Shown piece after piece: positions 11,901 to 23,221 of a stretch of DNA of 64,000 nucleotides. Positions within the stretch are counted from its first letter, which is position 1; each line of letters opens with the position of its first letter. Location of the stretch: the NCBI GenBank assembly GCA_947172415.1, contig OX359198.1, forward strand, positions 2,759,401 through 2,823,400, read 5' to 3'. Made by a program: the position numbers and the translations under genes. This DNA comes from Chondrosia reniformis (Eukaryota > Porifera > Demospongiae > Chondrillida > Chondrillidae). Under the pieces are notes generated by a model that had not been told where the DNA came from, made no database searches, and saw nothing but the letters and a program-made list of their open reading frames with translations.

Positions 11901-12888
11901 TTTGATGTATGACATACACAAAATGTTACCTACCCTCTCATCCCCAAAATGTACTAGCCAAATAAAGAAACAAGCAGTTTATGGTACAAAGCATACCTAC
12001 GTATGTACATATGTACATAAACCAGTTGTGGTTTCTTGTGGTACATGTGCATATATACATGTAAATGAATTATGCTACAGCTTAATTGAGAAAAAACGTC
12101 GAATGAAATACAAAACCTACAGTATTGAATGCAATGCACTACTTCAAATCCTACTATATAAGGCTAGGGAAACACAGGAAATTATTAGCCATGCTGCATG
12201 GATTGTATTCAATGAAAAATCCATCCTCAGAGTGCAATACAGAAGTAAAAACCAGTTATTACCACTGTTTTCCTGTGGTTAAAGCTTGATGATGTATTAA
12301 AGCCTCAACTATATCCTCCCTTCACTGCGAACAGTCCTTCATAGACTTTAAGGCCCACAGCAAAGACTAAACAGATATGTGATACCTCAATTGAAAGTGA
12401 AACATAATCAAATGCGTGTACATAATGACAATTACAGACTAAACGAGTATTTGTAGGAAACAATGGAAAACTCAACAGAGCGTTTTACACACAGAGGTCA
12501 GGAACAGCAAATTCAAAACAACATGTCCAGTCGAATTTTGTTACGATAAACATGCACCTGAAATATATTTTACACAATTGAACAAATTAGAATATTGGGT
12601 AACAGCTATAGCAGTGCTGTTCTTTGTAAAGACAGCTTACCTTTTAGAGATATTCGGTGGTCAATCGATCACCAAGGCATTTATAAGCCGTCAGTTCAAG
12701 TAAACTTATCGTCAGAGACACAAAAGGCTGCCATGCAGTATTAAATATTAAAGTCGTCATATATTGTCACAAAGAATGATCAATCAAGTCACGTACCTTG
12801 CACATGTTCAGCCTACCCATTTAATTGTTAGACACCGTTATGTAAACAAATTCTTTAAAAACCACAATACTCCCTTTTTGTATGCGAA
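8907..12888. other. Long AT-rich stretch without a recognised gene
   Basis: I see no convincing coding region in this 4-kb stretch. It contains a short TA run near 10170-10184, a direct repeat at 11588-11760 (separate entry), and a Gln/Pro/Ser-rich short frame around 9890-10040 that has stops on both sides. A 61-codon open frame at 11163-11345 (plus) has no motif. The sequence from about 11900 to 12290 has a 126-codon frame that also lacks any family signature. Confidence 0.5.
11588..11760 (+). repeat. Direct repeat, about 68 bp, spaced 108 bp
   Basis: ACCCTTAATTTTATAACAAT starts at 11588 and again at 11696, followed in both cases by TTTACATATT and TTGTACTATT and TATTCTATTC. The two copies differ by a few bases. 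It looks like a local tandem duplication of a 108-bp unit. Confidence 0.7.
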
Positions 12889-14449
12889 GTGCACATGTTC
12901 TACCTGTGCCATCAAAACTTACCACATGCACTGCCTTCCCTCAGGACTGTGCAATGCATTGTATCAAAAGAGTATCGACCTCTACATGAAGGGGAGTTTC
13001 AATTCGATGAACTCCTAGTTCACATAAATGCATACAATGTTTCTAAGGTGATTATTGTGGGAGAAGATGCAACGCGTATGACAGTGAGACTAATAGACTT
13101 GTAGGGTTCGTGCTGCCATGTAATGACCAAGGACTACCTGTCAGTGACAGTTTTCCCGTCGTCTCTTTTGAATCCATTGAGGAGTCCTTTCAGCCATAGC
13201 CAAGTACACTTTCGTGTACATGGCACAGCCACTTACTGAAGGTGTTCCTGCATTTTGACTGGTTTGTTTAGGTACAGATAACAAATTTTGTGTAGATTTA
13301 GTGCTCAAGCGGTGGAATTATGGGTTTACAGAATGCAGAAAAAGTGCATCACTGTAGTTTCTTATGGAGCTGATGATGACTCACGGGAATTGAAGGCGAT
13401 ACAAATCTCTACCAAACTCAGTCTGTCTACCAATCCTTCATCAGAATACTCTTCACCTTCACTAAACTTGCCAAAGGTGAAAACTCCCATCAGACTGGTG
13501 GTCTTGGTTTGCTGTCAGAAATCCAACTCATATAGCATATGCACAAGACCCTGTTCATGTAGCTGTGAAGCTCAAGGTAACACTGCTTAAACCATCTATT
13601 GTACTTCTAATGGGAATGTACTTGGCTGGGGTGCATCATCTTTACCTTGTACAGCACAATTTTGGCAAAGATCTGCATGGTTTGCGAGAAAAAGATATTA
13701 ACCAAAAAGATAAGCAAACCCTTGATGCAATATTGCACCTCACAAGTAAATCTGTATTGTCACTCCTATCAAAACTTCCGGATGCTCAAGGTACAATTGC
13801 ATATCTACATTAGATGCAGTGTGTAGTGGACATGTACAGCTACCTGGACAAGAAGCTAGGTCCAATGGTTCGCCTGGAGAAAGCCTGGTTTGCTGTCTTC
13901 CTTGTGTGCTACTGGCGTTGGTGGCTATTTCAGTACGCCCATTATACACTCACTCATAACTTCATAACCACAATTGCATTGAGCTGAAAGTACATGCGCT
14001 GATACTCCTTCTGATGCAACATGATGCACTTTTTTACTGGTGAATCATTTCTACCATGGATGTTAGGGTTTCAAATGTTTGAGAAGATGTTTAGGGTTGC
14101 ACGAAGTATGAGCAGCACATTTTTCACCACAATCAACTTTGCTATGCTAGGACTCCTGCGTAGGCTACACAGATTGCACTCGCAAGTTTGCCTAGAATCA
14201 CAGACAGACAGCACAGGGATCCAATATCAACCAGTAGAAGCCCACAAGAAGAAGGATGGAGTCAATAAGCAAGACAAACTTCCTGTGCTTTTGAATTTCT
14301 CATGTGAGGACATCGCAAATGCTGTTAACCTCTTAATGTCCGCATTTTTCTCTAATCGCTACGCACTTAACACCCAGAAACCACTTAAGTGCGCAACTTT
14401 TTCAAGTGACTTCACCATTGTAGATGACCTTATAACACTGATTTACTAA
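12889..14449 (+). pseudogene. Pseudogene of an uncharacterised, possibly transposase-derived family
   Basis: Blocks of one protein can be followed in changing frames. They are FQFDELLVHINAYNVSKVIIVGEDATRM at about 12990-13080, VGFVLPC...LPVSDSF at about 13105-13160, a GADDDSRELKA block at 13360-13400, QDPVHVAVKLKVTLLKPSIV at 13545-13605, KDINQKDKQTLDAILH at 13693-13740, and FLPWMLG...ARSMSST...LGLLRRLHRL at 14045-14180. I associate this block order with multicopy genes of unknown function in sponges and cnidarians. The conserved acidic residues in GEDATR and G-D-DSR could be part of an RNase H-like transposase fold, but that is inference. Stops and frameshifts (for example near 13104, 13190 and 13812) show it is dead. 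Confidence 0.6.
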
Positions 14450-14881
14450 GCTGGTAAGCTGTTTAGACTTCCTTCCATTGCAGTATAACCCTAAAATGTA
14501 ATTCACACAAACATTCTTCGTAAAGTGCATACACTTTGAACCCATTATAGACAAATCAATTTATATATATAATAACAACTAAATTTAAGAATTCTTGAAG
14601 GCCAAATTTGTACACTGCTTGAGCTAAAACATTGTTATTTTCTGTAACCTGTGTTGGATGGTACAAAGACTCCTAGTCACAGATATCATGCTACAACTGA
14701 ATACAAGTCATGAGGACTCTGATTCAGATTGGGCTGGATCAGTGTCATGACTGGGATGGAATTGATGATGAAGGAGACTTGAAGAAGACCTTCAAAGGAC
14801 CCTTTAGAAGCAGCTCAGGAAGCTAATGAGAGCAATCTTCATGATTTATCAAGCATTCAGGAAACAAATTCTGATTCACAT
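14450..14881. other. Spacer, upstream part possibly piggyBac-derived
   Basis: AT-rich sequence between two pseudogenes. The last 150 bases (about 14700-14881) encode acidic Asp/Glu-rich broken frames that resemble the acidic N-terminus typical of piggyBac transposases and probably belong to the following pseudogene. Confidence 0.4.
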
Positions 14882-15676
14882 GTGCCTACAGAAATTGAGG
14901 TAGAGAGCCATGATAATAATTCACAAGCTCCTACATCTTTCACTGAAATACCAAGCCCAAAGATAGATGTTAGTGATAGTGACCATCCCATAGCGTTCTT
15001 CAAGTTAATTTGGGGTGAAACCACTTCTAATTTTTTGGCTGAACAAACAAATATCTACGCTGCACAAAAACAGAGCAAAACATGGTCAGACACAATTGGC
15101 TTGTAAATAGATGCATTTATTGGCATGCTTTTAGCAATGGGTATACATCGTTTACCATCAGTTAGGGACTACTGGAGCCTAAATGCCTTATTAGGTGATC
15201 CTGGGATATCAAGGGGAATGACACACAACAGATTCCTTAGCATACTTAGTCATTTACATATAAATGACAACTCCAAAATGCCCAATAGGGATTCTGTGGA
15301 CTATGACAAGCTATACACAGTACGCCGCTTGCTGGATAGGATTAGACAAAATAGCCAGGCTGCCTACTATCCTCATCAACAGTTAGCTGTTGGTGAGGTG
15401 ATGATCCTCTTAAAAAGCCGCAGCACCATCAAGAAATATATGCCTCTAAAACCAACAAAGCGAGGGTATAGGTGCTGGTGTTCATGTCATTCAACAAATG
15501 GCTATTTATACAATTTCGATTTCTACGCTGGGAATGCATCTACTCAAGTGGAGACCAAAAATGATGGCTTAGCATCAAGGGTAGTAAAAAGTATGGTAGA
15601 GCCAGTATACAACAAAGGGCACCATATTTACACGTATTACATAAGGAAACAAGGCGTGGAAAGGCACTTAACTTAA
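14882..15676 (+). pseudogene. piggyBac-family transposase pseudogene, truncated
   Basis: After an acidic Ser/Pro-rich N-terminus and a stop at 15104-15106, the frame 15107-15676 shows the piggyBac (DDE_Tnp_1_7) pattern: GMLLAMGIHRLPSVRDYW, FLSILSHLHINDN, then VGEVMILLKSRSTIKKYMPLKPTKRGYR and the YNFDFYAG strand. The first catalytic Asp, normally in a VDE motif, is Gly here (VGEVM), so activity is lost. The second Asp region (normally DNFFTS) is degraded to YTYYIRK and the gene breaks off there. The rest of the catalytic domain and the cysteine-rich C-terminus are absent. Confidence 0.88.
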
Positions 15677-15981
15677 AGGAATTTCTTCTGGAACTTGCTG
15701 ACTTTCTGATGGCCTCCTAATCTCCCTGAAAATGTCCTCCGACTGGTCTAAATCCACCTGTAGCTGGCCGATTTTGCGAGCATCACTTTCCTGACTTGGT
15801 TGATGCAAGGAAGCAATGTCGAGTGTGTCATCAGAGAAAAAGGACAAGCTATTGCTGCAAGGATTGTTTTCCAGATAATCCAGTTCATCCTTGCCCAACG
15901 AAATGCTTCAGGATCTACCATACAAAGCTTGTTCACAGTCCATTCTAAGTCTTCTTTCAGGGAAGTCATTTTGTCAGCCAC
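15668..15981 (-). pseudogene. Unrecognised acidic/serine-rich frameshifted ORF
   Basis: Two overlapping minus-strand frames read as one protein with a single frameshift near 15890: MTSLKEDLEWTVNKLCMVDPEAF in one, then KDELDYLENNPCSNSLSFFSDDTLDI and a Gln/Ser/Asp-rich tail in the other. It lies directly against the broken end of the piggyBac pseudogene. I do not recognise the family. Reading continuity across a single shift suggests a decayed exon rather than chance, but the evidence is weak. Confidence 0.4.
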
Positions 15982-16149
15982 AAAACTTTGAAAATTGATT
16001 AGTATTTTCTAGTTTACTTGCGTTAAACCCTTAGCAGTTGCATAAGTCGTATATTTTTCACTGCCTTATTTTACAGAATATATGCATTCTTTTCGTATAA
16101 TATTTAATACACACAATACTACAAACATACACTTTGTAATAACATAAAA

Positions 16150-17930
16150 AAAATCAGGCAAAATTTTTGATTCATGGGTGCTCGTTAATAACACCACTAA
16201 AGTGGCGTCTGGGCGTATTCCACCAATCCCCACTTTCAAAGAGGATGAAATGGACAAAGAGCAAGATAAGGATGGGGGTCTATATCAGGTTACTGAAAAC
16301 CCACTCCACAATGTGGAACCATACACATCTGAGGTCAAAGAAGATGTAACAACTTGCTGAAGCAGAAATCATTGGGGAAGACCTAAAAAGACACATCAAG
16401 AATCTTCATAGTGCGGCCTTCTATTGACTGCCAAGTACTGAACTGTCCCTCTTTGATGTTGATCACAGCAAAGTGTCATCCAAAAACACAAACACCAAGA
16501 GCAAGCACTGCCCTTATGTTGAAATCAACCACAATGGCAAAACACTCTACATCCATAAAACAACAGTTGTATGGCTTCTAGAGGAAGGTGAGAGAGTCTC
16601 CACAGATAGTTTATTCTGAGTGCGAAACACACAACCATTTTATAACAATGCTTAGCCTCAAACAGCTACAGTAACTCCTTGGAGCACGACCCCCATTGTG
16701 AGCCAAACAATGTCTGCGGGTGATATATGTGCTTTCAAAGACCTGCCCGGGAAGTGGAGGCTGGGGAAAGTTCTATAGTTTTCATACTACCTGGAGAAAT
16801 CTGAGTAACACCAACGGTATACACGGAAAACTGTAGATCTTACTGGCAAAGTTGAAGGAATAGGTGTTCTCTGTTCCTGGTGCACACCATCCACATCTAC
16901 ACTTCCACCATCATCATCACCAGGACCTTCAACACCAACAAAGTTAATACAAGCAACCACAAATCCTAATAGGTATATACATTCGCAAATTACCATGGTT
17001 GAATTCCCATTGTCCAGTGGCATCATACATGTGCACCCTACCACATGCTTGATTTGCATTGCTGGAAGGTGGCAAGAATCAAAGGAATATCCTAGGAAAT
17101 GATGAGAATTCAGTCAGCCTTGCCATTCCCAGCATTTGACCCTAAAAGCCAGCCTAGTGTCATATATTGAAGAGGTGCTACATATATGCATGCCTCAGAT
17201 GTCATCACACTAGATGATGAAAGCAAAATGCATATGGAGCCACTCCAACAACAGTGGATACATCAAGGCAGCATCACACTGTATTGCAAAGACAGGCAGT
17301 ATATTCTAAGCGGTTCGAGCATGTTGGTGGGTTACAAAACACACTACTACAGCGCACGTGCCCACTCCAGTTACAAGATGTAGGTAAGACCATACTACAG
17401 GTCATTCATGTGCGCAGTTCACACTGGGCAGCACTTAAATTAAATGGAAGCATAATTGAAAACACATTCACAAAACACATTCACTGTATGACTCATCATA
17501 CGCCCCCATAGGTATGGATACGTTTGAGGTAATTGCTCAGCTTGTACAGTGTAAGGACACAGCCATCACCATTAACATCATGAACATTGCCAAGCAAGCT
17601 GGCAGCAGTGATTTTCCATTGTTTGCACTGGCCAATGTAACTTGCCAAGCTATGGCTGTTGATCCACTAACATGGTGTTTGACCTGCAACAACTCAGACA
17701 ACACTTAGTTAGTAATCTCGAAATTGGTCATGTTTCAACCTTCCCTGTACTGAAGAAGCGTAGGCCAACTACTTGAGTAAACAGGGTTGAGATCTATTTG
17801 GTTTATTGCTATTGTCGGCTGCCTGACGATAAGAACACGATAATATGCTGTGACAAGTGCAAGGAATGGAATCATTACAACTGCCTCAAAACCCAGCCAT
17901 TAGACAATTGTGTAAATTAATTTAGAGTAT
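16150..17930 (+). pseudogene. Dead Ulp1-like (C48) protease with PHD-like finger, probably transposon-borne
   Basis: Blocks of one long protein are spread over three frames. They are YVEINHNGKTLYIHKTTVVWLLEEGERVST (about 16515-16610), a WRLGKV...YYLEK block (16755-16800), IGVLCSW (16860-16880), LQVIHVRSSHWAALKL (17397-17445, with the protease His region), and QAGSSDFPLFALANVT (17596-17645). A cysteine cluster C-x-C-x8-ICCDKCKEWNHYNC follows at about 17810-17885. Ulp1-like peptidases normally have SDCG at the nucleophile; here it reads SDFP, so the catalytic Cys is replaced. Similar Ulp1 plus PHD proteins occur in DNA transposons of marine invertebrates. Several stops confirm a pseudogene. Confidence 0.65.
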
Positions 17931-18942
17931 CACGAATTGCTCTCATCTGTCTAAGGCATGGATCACCTGCATAGTATTTAGCATAGCATGTTTGTAGCAC
18001 TGTATGTGCAGTCATTCATGACTGAACCCCAAATTGAGCAAATGTCCTATCACTGCCACAGTGACGCAAAGGTAGCCAGCTATATATATGTCTATAAGAA
18101 ACACCTACCCTGACTTAGCTTAGCTAACTAGTGAAAACATTCACCAACACTGCAAACCGAGCAGTAAACCACTAATCTCAGCTCGGTCTCAGTCTGGCAG
18201 TGTCCCAGCGGCGGCTGCAGCTTAGTATTGCGCCTGGGAAATGATGATTGAGATCGGGGCCACAGATATCCAGAATCCACTTGAAATCCAGAAATCCACC
18301 TGAAATCCGATTTATTTCAAAATCTTGTATGTTTGCATGTACCGTGTCAGACCCCTCGAAATTTGGAAATGGGTCTCTTCCTGGTTAGCTGCTTTTTGAA
18401 TGCTATAGAGCAACCAAAAATGTTTTGGCATTTAGGAAAGCGTGCATTAATGGCTGCAAATAACGGAATATAACCAAAAATCGCTTTGTTGGTGATTTAT
18501 GAGGTGTTACTTGCTAATACATTGGATAGGGTGGCCATTTTTTCTGGCCATTCCTACTTAGAGAGTAGGAATAAAGCTGGGGAATATAGTTCCCTACGAG
18601 GGAGAAGGGGAAAAAAGGAGGGGCAAGGAAGGGGTAAAAGAAGGCAAAGTCCAATTAAAACGTAAGTATCTATCACTTTTGATGAATGATTTACAGGAAA
18701 AGCTCTTTAAGATTAATATTACTACAATAGAGAGTTGATATCTAGCTAGAGGTTGTTTTTATACACTGCAAGTATTGCAATGCAGGAAGTCTGCCTCTTT
18801 TGCTTTTTTACAGATTATTCTTACTGCTTCTGTCTATATATATTGTGAACTATACACAGTGCCTTGCTCTATACTACTGTGATTTTACCATTCATTGCAT
18901 AATCAAATCATCTAACAAACGCTTGTGGGGTCCTTTTGACAA
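17931..18942. other. Spacer without recognised gene
   Basis: No coding motif is visible. A purine-rich run occurs at 18601-18645 (GGAGAAGGGG, AGGAGGGGCAAGG). A GC-richer patch at 18175-18260 (CCCAGCGGCGGCTGCAGC) stands out from its surroundings but matches no RNA I know. Confidence 0.45.
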
Positions 18943-19915
18943 TTTATATATATATATATACAGTACAAGTTACAATATACTAAGGTAATCTAATATTATC
19001 TAATATAATTAATATAAATAATTCATATGGCACAAAGAAAGGACCTAGCAACAGAATGGGCAGAGTATCATAAAGATTAGGGTATATATATATATATCCA
19101 AGATAATCACACTGCAAGTTACAATATACCAAGGCAATCTAATATAAATATATAATATAATTAAATAATTCATATGGCTCCAAGAAAGTACCTCGAAACA
19201 AAATGGGCATTTCATCATAAAGTTTAGGGCATAAAACTCATTTTAAATTAAGGGATTCTTTATTTAGGCCTCTGTTTGCTAGAAAACAGAGGACAAAGTC
19301 TGCATATAAAAGCCCATACGATTAAAAAAACTATGGGAAATTTATCTTCAAACCATGTGTTATATTGATAAAAAATTTCAATTCGTCAGATAACTGTGAA
19401 ACCAACATATCATCGTACATGTATATAAGAAACGTCTAGCGAAATTTTGCTTATTTAAATGAGCAAAATAATCAATATATAATGAAGAATTCAAGGTTAC
19501 GATTGCGCAATCTGGTAATGTATTATGATGTATCTCTTGTGCATCACCAACACCTCTCGTATATCGCTCCGTACACATTTAGTGAATCTTGTGACGTTGT
19601 GAAAATGTCACCGGCTCTTTGCTAAAGAAGATCATCCCTTTTGTGAACGGCTATGACAAGTCGACGTTCTCCTACGAGAAGGAGCTACCAAATAAGCGAG
19701 TTGTAGCGAAGGTTAGATTAAGCATATTTGTATACGTTCCCGTTAAGTTTGAGGCAGAATTGTCCTTATATTTATGCAAAAGAAATTCATTAGGTCGACC
19801 GTATTATAACTTGGGTAATTCAAGCTCAGTCTTCTCTTCTTTTGTTTTTTTGTTCATATTTTACTTGCAATTGTCCATGTGTAGGAATAAGGAGTGTTAT
19901 ATATTATGCATGTTT
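18943..19915 (+). repeat. Non-coding block, upstream copy of a direct duplication
   Basis: This block is repeated at 20578-21360 with clear similarity throughout, for example CAAGTTACAATATACTAAGG, AACAGAATGGGCA, GGCTATGACAAGTCGAC and GAGAAGGAGCTACC. The first 145 bases are themselves present twice here (18955-19090 and 19105-19215) but once in the downstream copy. A short frame encoding PFVNGYDKSTFSYEKELPNK ends in AAGGTTAGAT, which would fit an exon with a splice donor. The frame has no start codon and no recognised family. The hairpin at 20143-20553 sits between the copies. Confidence 0.75.
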
Positions 19916-20142
19916 AAATACAATCAAGTACTACACAGTGCAAGTTACAAATTTATATACGGATGCAAATGACTTCCAAGGTAATCATACTGAGGTATAT
20001 AATATAATACGGATGCAAATGACTCCCAAAATAATCACAATCAGCTATATTAAACGCTACAAGACTTTAGCCACACTTAAATTCTCAACTGCTGCATGCA
20101 GGTGGTAGTCTACAGATCATATAAGGTTAAACACATGGCCTT

Positions 20143-20553
20143 CCAATTATCTTTTAACACCTTTGTATAGACTGAAGATGATGCATCTGCATGCCATTAT
20201 CCACAAAAAGTCCAGGGGGTCTCAGCCAATAATCACCGCAGATTTGATTTGCCTTGAGTGTGAGCTAGGAGTACCGTTGGTACTCCTTGCTTGCACACAA
20301 GGGACATTGTTCATGAAATAAATTAAAGGCCCCAGCCTTTATGTCCTTGTGTGCAAGTTACCAAATCGTCTATAACCCTGTTGTTTATGTGAACGCATGC
20401 AAGCAACCAACGGTACTCCTAGCTCACACTCAAGGCAAGTCAAATCTGTGTGATTATTGGCTGAGACCCCTTGCATGAGACTGGAATTTTTGCTGATAAT
20501 GGCATGCAGATGCATCATCTTCAGTCTATACTAAGGTGTGAAAAGGTAATTGG
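20143..20553. repeat. 411-bp long hairpin (foldback element I)
   Basis: The left arm from CCAATTATCTTTTAACACC is complementary to the right arm ending GTGAAAAGGTAATTGG. Pairing continues inward through GACTGAAGATGATGCATC, CTGCATGCCATTAT, GGGTCTCAGCCAATAATCAC, GAGTGTGAGCTAGGAGTACC and CTTGCACACAAGG. The centre is near 20325, so the stem is close to 180 bp with a small loop. The outermost 80 bp of each arm match the core of the second foldback at 29010-29093. Confidence 0.9.
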
Positions 20554-20577
20554 TAGGCATATATATATATATATATA

Positions 20578-21360
20578 TATACATTACAAATTACAATATA
20601 CTAAGGTAATCTAATATATTATAATATAATAATATAAATAATTCATGGCTCTAAGAAAGGACCTAGCAACAGAATGGGCATAGTATCATAAAGATTAGGG
20701 TAAAAACTCATTTTAAATGAAAGGATTTTTTATTTAGGTCTCCGTTTGGTTGAAAACAGAGGACAAATCTGCATATAAAATGCCATAGAAAAGCTATAAA
20801 AAATTTATATTGAAACCAAGTGTTATATTGGTAAAAATTATCAATTGGTCAGATCACTGTGAAATGGACATATATCATGGTACATGTGTATGGCAAACGT
20901 CTGGACAAGTTTTCCTTAATTAAAGTTACAAAATAATGAAGAAGAATGCAAGCTTACGATTGCGCAACCTGGTGATGTATTGTAATGTTTTTCTAAAGCA
21001 TAACCAACACCTTCGTATGTCGCTACGTTCACACATTTAAGTGAAAATTTGTGACATTGCGAAAACATCATTGCCTCATAGCTAAAGAAGATCCTCTTTT
21101 GTGAACGGCTATGACAAGTCGACACTCTCCTACGAGAAGGAGCTACCGAATAAGCGAGTTGTAGCGAAGGTTAGATAAAGTGTATTTGTATACGTTCTCA
21201 TTAAGTTTGAGGCAGAGTTGTCCCTATATTGATGCAAAAGAAATTCGTTTAGTTGATTGTAATAAAATTTGGTAATTTAAGCTCTGTCTTCTCTTCTTAT
21301 GTTTTTTGTTCTTATTTCTACTTGGCCTTGCGTAGGAATAAGGAGTGTTTGTTGTGATCA
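20578..21360 (+). repeat. Non-coding block, downstream copy of the duplication
   Basis: Direct-orientation counterpart of 18943-19915. Differences are scattered substitutions and small indels. The internal short frame reads GYDKSTLSYEKELPNK, so both copies keep a readable segment. That could reflect a small exon or simply recent duplication. Confidence 0.75.
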
Positions 21361-21366
21361 TTATGT

Positions 21367-21503
21367 GAATAAAGCCTTGTTGAGTGTCAGCAACATGAAT
21401 TTACTAATTTCCTACTTGATATTCCCATTCCTGTATTACTGATGAAGACCTCCAGGTTGAAACATACAGAATTTGTAAACTGACATTCAACAAGGCTTTA
21501 TTC
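21367..21503. repeat. Short inverted repeat at the left end of the pogo-like element
   Basis: GAATAAAGCCTTGTTGAGTG at 21367-21386 (arm to 21390) is the reverse complement of the arm at 21480-21503 ending AACAAGGCTTTATTC. The inner arm overlaps the left end of the large pogo-like transposon (21488). It may be the terminus of a neighbouring copy of the same family meeting this one end to end. Confidence 0.7.
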
Positions 21504-21989
21504 TTATCCATGTGTGTACGTTTTCCATGTGTAGAGTGGAATCTCATAACGAAATTGCTCATAGTGAATGTTTAAATATAGTGAAGTAGGGTCAGGCATC
21601 CATTTTCAGACGACATCTAAAATCGGAATCGAGATCTTAGTTGTAAGCCATTCATTTCTCCCAATTCTTGGCCCATGTGTTGAACAGTGAGATACAACAC
21701 TGTACACAATGCTAGATCTGGAAAAACCAAAGTGCGAAAAATGATGACCTTGAAACTAAAAACGATCCAGTTTTTAATTTTTCGTTAGGGTTCTACTAGT
21801 CAAACTTAGAGCTACCAGATCGTATCCAGCTGAAGATGAAACAAAGAAGGAGTTGAATGGCTTACAATTCTCTCCAGATATTGAGCCAGCCTTCACTGAA
21901 TCATGGATTGTCACATCTGCCTCCATAAGACTGGTGCGTAAGGTGCAAATCTGAAATGCTTCCAACTTGTGTTTTTTTCGCTTCTACTA

Positions 21990-22360
21990 TTAATGTGTTG
22001 AGATATTGAATGCAACCCTGGACCCAGTAATCGCTACCCCTGCACACTCTGCCAAAAAGGTGTTTATGGCAACCAAAGGGCCTTGGAATGCTCGAGGTGT
22101 GAAAAATGGACGCATCTTCGCTGTAGTGACCTTCCACCCAAGTTATACAATAAACTGGAAAATAGTGAGTGGTTTTGTCATAAATTTTTACTCCTTGAAC
22201 TTCCATTTACTAGTGATAGTGATATAGTCTATAGATTTGAAGTTAACAACTCTATCTGTAAACCTGTAAACACTCTTCTAAGGCCGGTAGGATCCGTTTG
22301 CAATCACTCCTCTTTACTTTCCTCTACAAATAAACTGAAAAAAACTTCACTGCCAATGTG
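21990..22360 (+). pseudogene. LINE N-terminal PHD-like zinc finger
   Basis: Across one or two frameshifts the region reads EIECNPGP, then YPCTLCQKGVYGNQRALECS, RCEKWTHLRCSDLPPKLYNK and EWFCHK. This has the Cys/His spacing of the PHD-like finger before the endonuclease in many CR1/L2-like LINEs. The frame changes near 22080 and ends near 22360. Confidence 0.75.
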
Positions 22361-23157
22361 AGAAGTCTACTACCAGCGATTGATGAGATCAACCTTATCA
22401 TAAAATCACACAAGCCCTCAATTGTCACCCTCTGTGAAACCTGGCTAGATCCTTCCATCCCTAATGAAATCATCAATATCCCAGGTTATACAATACACAG
22501 AAAAGACAGAAATCGCCATGGTGGAGGCTTGTTAACTTATGTATCTGATGATCTGCAATGCACTATTGCATCAACAGATGACTCCTTAGAGCCTTCCTTA
22601 GTGGATCTAGAAGTGCAACTGCTAGAAGTCAGTGGACCACATCTACAAGCTCCCCTACTACTCTGCAACTTTTATAACCACCATCTTCCTATTCCCACAA
22701 AGAAATGCTCTCTCTCTTCCATCTCATTCAATTTGGACTCTCAAAATGGCATGATATTTTAGTATGTGGTGATTTTAATGTGAATTTGCTCAAGAATTCC
22801 TCAAGCTCTTCTTTGTTTCATGAATTCTGTCAAGACCTAAATCTTCATCTTGTCATAGACACCTCAACCAGTATAACAGAGGCTACAGCATCACTCATTG
22901 ATATCATACTCACATCCAACCGCACCAAACTCAAATGTGCTGGAACTCTACCCCTATCTGGAAGTGATCATCAACGGGTTTATGTTGCTTTCACACCCAG
23001 AATAAAAAGAGCCATTACCAAGACACCAACAGCACTCCAGAAGTACACCAAAATACCAACTTTCAAGTCCTCAAAGAAGAATTACACTCTGTACCTTGGC
23101 AAATTATGGAGAGTTTTGACGGCATTGAAGACAAAGTCTACACTTGGAACCATTTAA
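22358..23157 (+). pseudogene. LINE AP-endonuclease domain
   Basis: The frame 22358-22762 contains ETWLD (catalytic Glu), the RHGGGLLTYV strand and EPSLVDLEV. After a frameshift near 22740, the frame 22705-23157 contains CGDFNVNLL (Asp and Asn of the GDFN motif, about 22762-22785), LIDIILTS and SGSDHQRV (catalytic His, about 22960-22985). This endonuclease nicks target DNA to prime reverse transcription. All key residues seem present and only the frame is broken. Confidence 0.85.
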
Positions 23158-23221
23158 GGTTTGATGTCCTTGACAAGCATGCACCACTACAACTAAGTAA
23201 ACCATCAAAGCGAAAATCCCC

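Noticed and set aside
20556-20582. TATATA microsatellite, also at 18946-18960 and 10170-10184
   Set aside because: Ordinary simple sequence at the edge of repeat blocks; no further information.
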